Assembly: GCA_021848545.1 (NCBI GenBank)
Contig: JAJZUL010000021.1
Coordinates: 1 to 52,965, forward strand
Origin: Pseudomonadota bacterium
GTDB taxonomy: Bacteria; Pseudomonadota; Alphaproteobacteria; Rhodospirillales; Magnetospirillaceae
Direction of reading: 5' to 3'
DNA: 52,965 nt
Each line of letters begins with the position of its first letter. Within the stretch, counting starts at the first letter, position 1. Made by a program: the position numbers and the translations under genes. This document shows positions 51,424 to 52,965 of this stretch, piece after piece. The notes beneath the pieces were generated by a model, which ran no database searches, was not told the origin of the DNA, and was given only the letters and a program-made list of their open reading frames with translations.

Positions 51424-52155
51424 TCACTCCCCGGCGACGCCGCCGAGATAGGCGTCGACGACCCGCCGGTCGGCGGCCAGTTCCGCCGCGCTTCCGGAAA
51501 AAGCGATGCGACCGCCCTCCATCACATAGGCGCGGTCGGCCAAAGCCAGGGCGCTTTCGGCGAATTGCTCGACCAGCAGCATCGATATGCCCTCGGCGCG
51601 CAACCGGCCGATGGTGGCGAACACCTCCTGGACCATCACCGGCGCCAGCCCCATGGACGGTTCGTCCAGCAGCAACATCCGGGGACGGCTCATCAAAGCC
51701 CTGCCGATGGCCAGCATCTGCTGTTCGCCGCCCGACATGGTGCCGGCCGCCTGCCGGCGCCGTTCCTTGAGGCGGGGGAACAGCTCATAGACCCGGTCGA
51801 TGTCGGTCCGCGCCGCCGCGGTGAAACCGAAGAATTTGGGCAGGCGGCCATAGGCGCCCAGCAGCAGATTGTCCTCGACCGACAGCGGCGCGAAAACGCG
51901 GCGGCCCTCGGGCACATGGGCCAGTCCCATCCGCGCCAGACGATTGGCATGCACGCCGACGATGTCGGCCCCGTCCAGGCGGATGGCGCCCGACCGGGCC
52001 CGCAACATGCCGGAAATGGTGCGCATGGCCGTGGTCTTGCCGGCGCCGTTGGGCCCGATCAGGGCGACCAGCTGGCCGGGGCCGACCTCGAGATCGATGC
52101 CGTGAAGAACGGTGCCGCTCCCATAGCCGGCGACGAGATTTTCAACGGTCAGCAT
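51424..52155 (-). CDS. livF: Branched-chain amino-acid ABC transporter ATPase LivF
   Basis: This 243-residue ATP-binding subunit starts at ATG 52155 (MLTVENLVAGYGSG), overlapping the livG stop by 7 bp. It has Walker A GPNGAGKTT, Q-loop region, signature MSGGEQQM and Walker B MLLLDEPSMGLAP. The short C-terminus and the YGSGTVLHGIDLEV start are typical of LivF rather than LivG. It would power uptake of Leu/Ile/Val or related substrates (urea and aromatic amides are alternatives in this family). The permease and binding protein genes lie outside the window. Confidence 0.93.
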   Translation of the reverse strand: MLTVENLVAGYGSGTVLHGIDLEVGPGQLVALIGPNGAGKTTAMRTISGMLRARSGAIRLDGADIVGVHANRLARMGLAHVPEGRRVFAPLSVEDNLLLGAYGRLPKFFGFTAAARTDIDRVYELFPRLKERRRQAAGTMSGGEQQMLAIGRALMSRPRMLLLDEPSMGLAPVMVQEVFATIGRLRAEGISMLLVEQFAESALALADRAYVMEGGRIAFSGSAAELAADRRVVDAYLGGVAGE

Positions 52156-52965
52156 GACGCCCCCGCTCCGGCTTCCGAACCCAGATAGGCGCGGATCACT
52201 TCGGGATCGCGCTGCACCTCTTCGGGGTTGCCCGAGGCGATGACCCGACCGCCATCGAGCACGGTGACCCGATCGCACAGGCGCGACACGATATCCATGT
52301 GATGCTCGATCAGAATGACCGAGACGTGGCGGGCGCGGATGCGCTCGATGATTTCCACCAGCACCTTGGCGTCCGGCGCCGGCAGCCCCGCCGCCGGCTC
52401 GTCCAGGATCAGAAGGCGCGGCCGACAGGCGAGCGCGCGGGCGATTTCGAGGAAACGCTGGGCGCCATAGGGCAGGTCGCAGGCCCGGGTCTCGGCCTCG
52501 TCCGCCAATCCCACCAGGTCCAACAGGGCCAGGGCCTCGGACCGCGCCGCCCGTTCCTCGGGCCCGCCAAGACCGGCCATCACCAGGGGCATGGGCATGC
52601 GGAAGTTCCGGCGCAACGCCACCAGCACATTATCCAAGGCCGTAAGGGTATGGAACAATTGCAAATTTTGGAAAGTCCGGGCGATCCCGGCCCGCGCCGC
52701 CCGGGTCAAACTGCCACGCGGCAAAGGTCGCCCATCCAGCCACATCGACCCGGCAAACGGCCGGTACAGGCCGGAAATGACGTTGATGGCGGTGGATTTG
52801 CCGCTGCCGTTGGGGCCGATCAGACCATGGATCTCGCCCGGCTTGACCTCCATGTCGAGGCCGCCCAGGGCCACCAGCCCGCCAAAGCGGCAACTCAGGC
52901 CCGACACTTTCAGGCGCGGCTCGCCGGCGCCGGCTCCCTCGGCCGCGGGCGGCAGAACGCAATCC
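52149..52965 (-). CDS. livG: Branched-chain amino-acid ABC transporter ATPase LivG (5' end beyond the window)
   Basis: The frame runs to the right edge with no stop, so the true start lies beyond the window or at GTG 52907. The visible protein has GLSCRFGGLVALGGLDMEV, Walker A GPNGSGKST, TFQNLQLFHTLTALDN (LivG type), signature LPYGAQRFLEIARAL and Walker B LLILDEPAAGLP, and ends with the LivG-type VILIEHHMDIVSRLCDRVTVLDGG segment. Upstream of GTG 52907 the frame stays open through an Ala/Gly/Pro-rich stretch (LPPAAEGAGAGEPRL), which resembles a linker; a LivM-LivG fusion is possible. LivF follows in overlap. Confidence 0.9.
   Translation of the reverse strand, partial: DCVLPPAAEGAGAGEPRLKVSGLSCRFGGLVALGGLDMEVKPGEIHGLIGPNGSGKSTAINVISGLYRPFAGSMWLDGRPLPRGSLTRAARAGIARTFQNLQLFHTLTALDNVLVALRRNFRMPMPLVMAGLGGPEERAARSEALALLDLVGLADEAETRACDLPYGAQRFLEIARALACRPRLLILDEPAAGLPAPDAKVLVEIIERIRARHVSVILIEHHMDIVSRLCDRVTVLDGGRVIASGNPEEVQRDPEVIRAYLGSEAGAGASC

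Noticed and set aside
1-52965. tRNA, rRNA or CRISPR array
   Set aside because: No regularly spaced short repeats or recognisable RNA gene was found on either strand; the tandem units at 37639 and 41681 are too long and too few for CRISPR.

Overview
The window is GC-rich and codes densely on both strands. It looks like the chromosome of an alphaproteobacterium of the Rhodospirillales, with a Magnetospirillum-like feel. The support is a gene-transfer-agent-type tail cassette (DUF2460, DUF2163, NlpC/P60, large tip protein), a FlaF-type flagellin regulator, an IalB-family protein, chemoreceptors without periplasmic PAS or Cache domains, and a glycogen cluster rich in GH57 enzymes. The taxon is inferred from gene content only.

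Layout. (1) 1-13977, plus strand: the distal half of a siphophage-like prophage. It holds the end of a small tail gene, the tape measure protein, the tail-tip cassette, three paralogous lectin-like tail proteins each followed by a short-repeat segment, and a lysis block (small membrane proteins, putative endolysin, lipobox protein). No integrase, capsid gene or tRNA is present. (2) 14042-31993: an apparently undescribed stress or defence island. Its centre is a sigma-54 activator with an RtcR-like CARF sensor domain. Consensus -24/-12 sigma-54 promoters lie on both sides of this gene. The minus-strand promoter fires into a putative nuclease/membrane effector. The plus-strand promoter lies just after the regulator stop codon and fires into eight tightly coupled genes: a DUF4258-like protein, a TerY-like vWA protein, a PP2C phosphatase, a Ser/Thr kinase with a zinc ribbon (together a TerY-P triad), a UPF1-like SF1 helicase, an unrecognised 728-residue protein, a coiled-coil McrB-like AAA+ NTPase, and a 1341-residue protein joining a McrC/DUF2357-like region, an Hsp70/actin-like ATPase and a cold-shock domain. 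(3) 31994-37313: an AT-richer gap, two chemoreceptor genes with an identical 89-bp stretch, an IalB-like secreted protein and a FlaF-DUF2934 hybrid. (4) 37320-51262, minus strand: an alpha-glucan/glycogen cluster. In transcription order it is a degenerate GH57, a DUF4912 protein, a GH57 branching-type enzyme, glgA, glgX, two more GH57 proteins and glgB, punctuated by palindromes and tandem repeats. (5) 51424-52965, minus strand: livF and the 3' part of livG of a branched-chain amino-acid ABC importer.

How they may work together. In the island, the CARF domain would sense a nucleic-acid-derived signal (RtcR itself responds to RNA ends) and switch on both transcription units through sigma-54. 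The triad would act as a reversible phosphorylation switch. The helicase, McrB-like motor and McrC/Hsp70/CSD protein would be the nucleic-acid-processing machine, and the divergent nuclease-like membrane protein a possible terminal effector. This is inference from architecture and promoters. The position next to prophage lysis genes fits prophage cargo or an island landing site.
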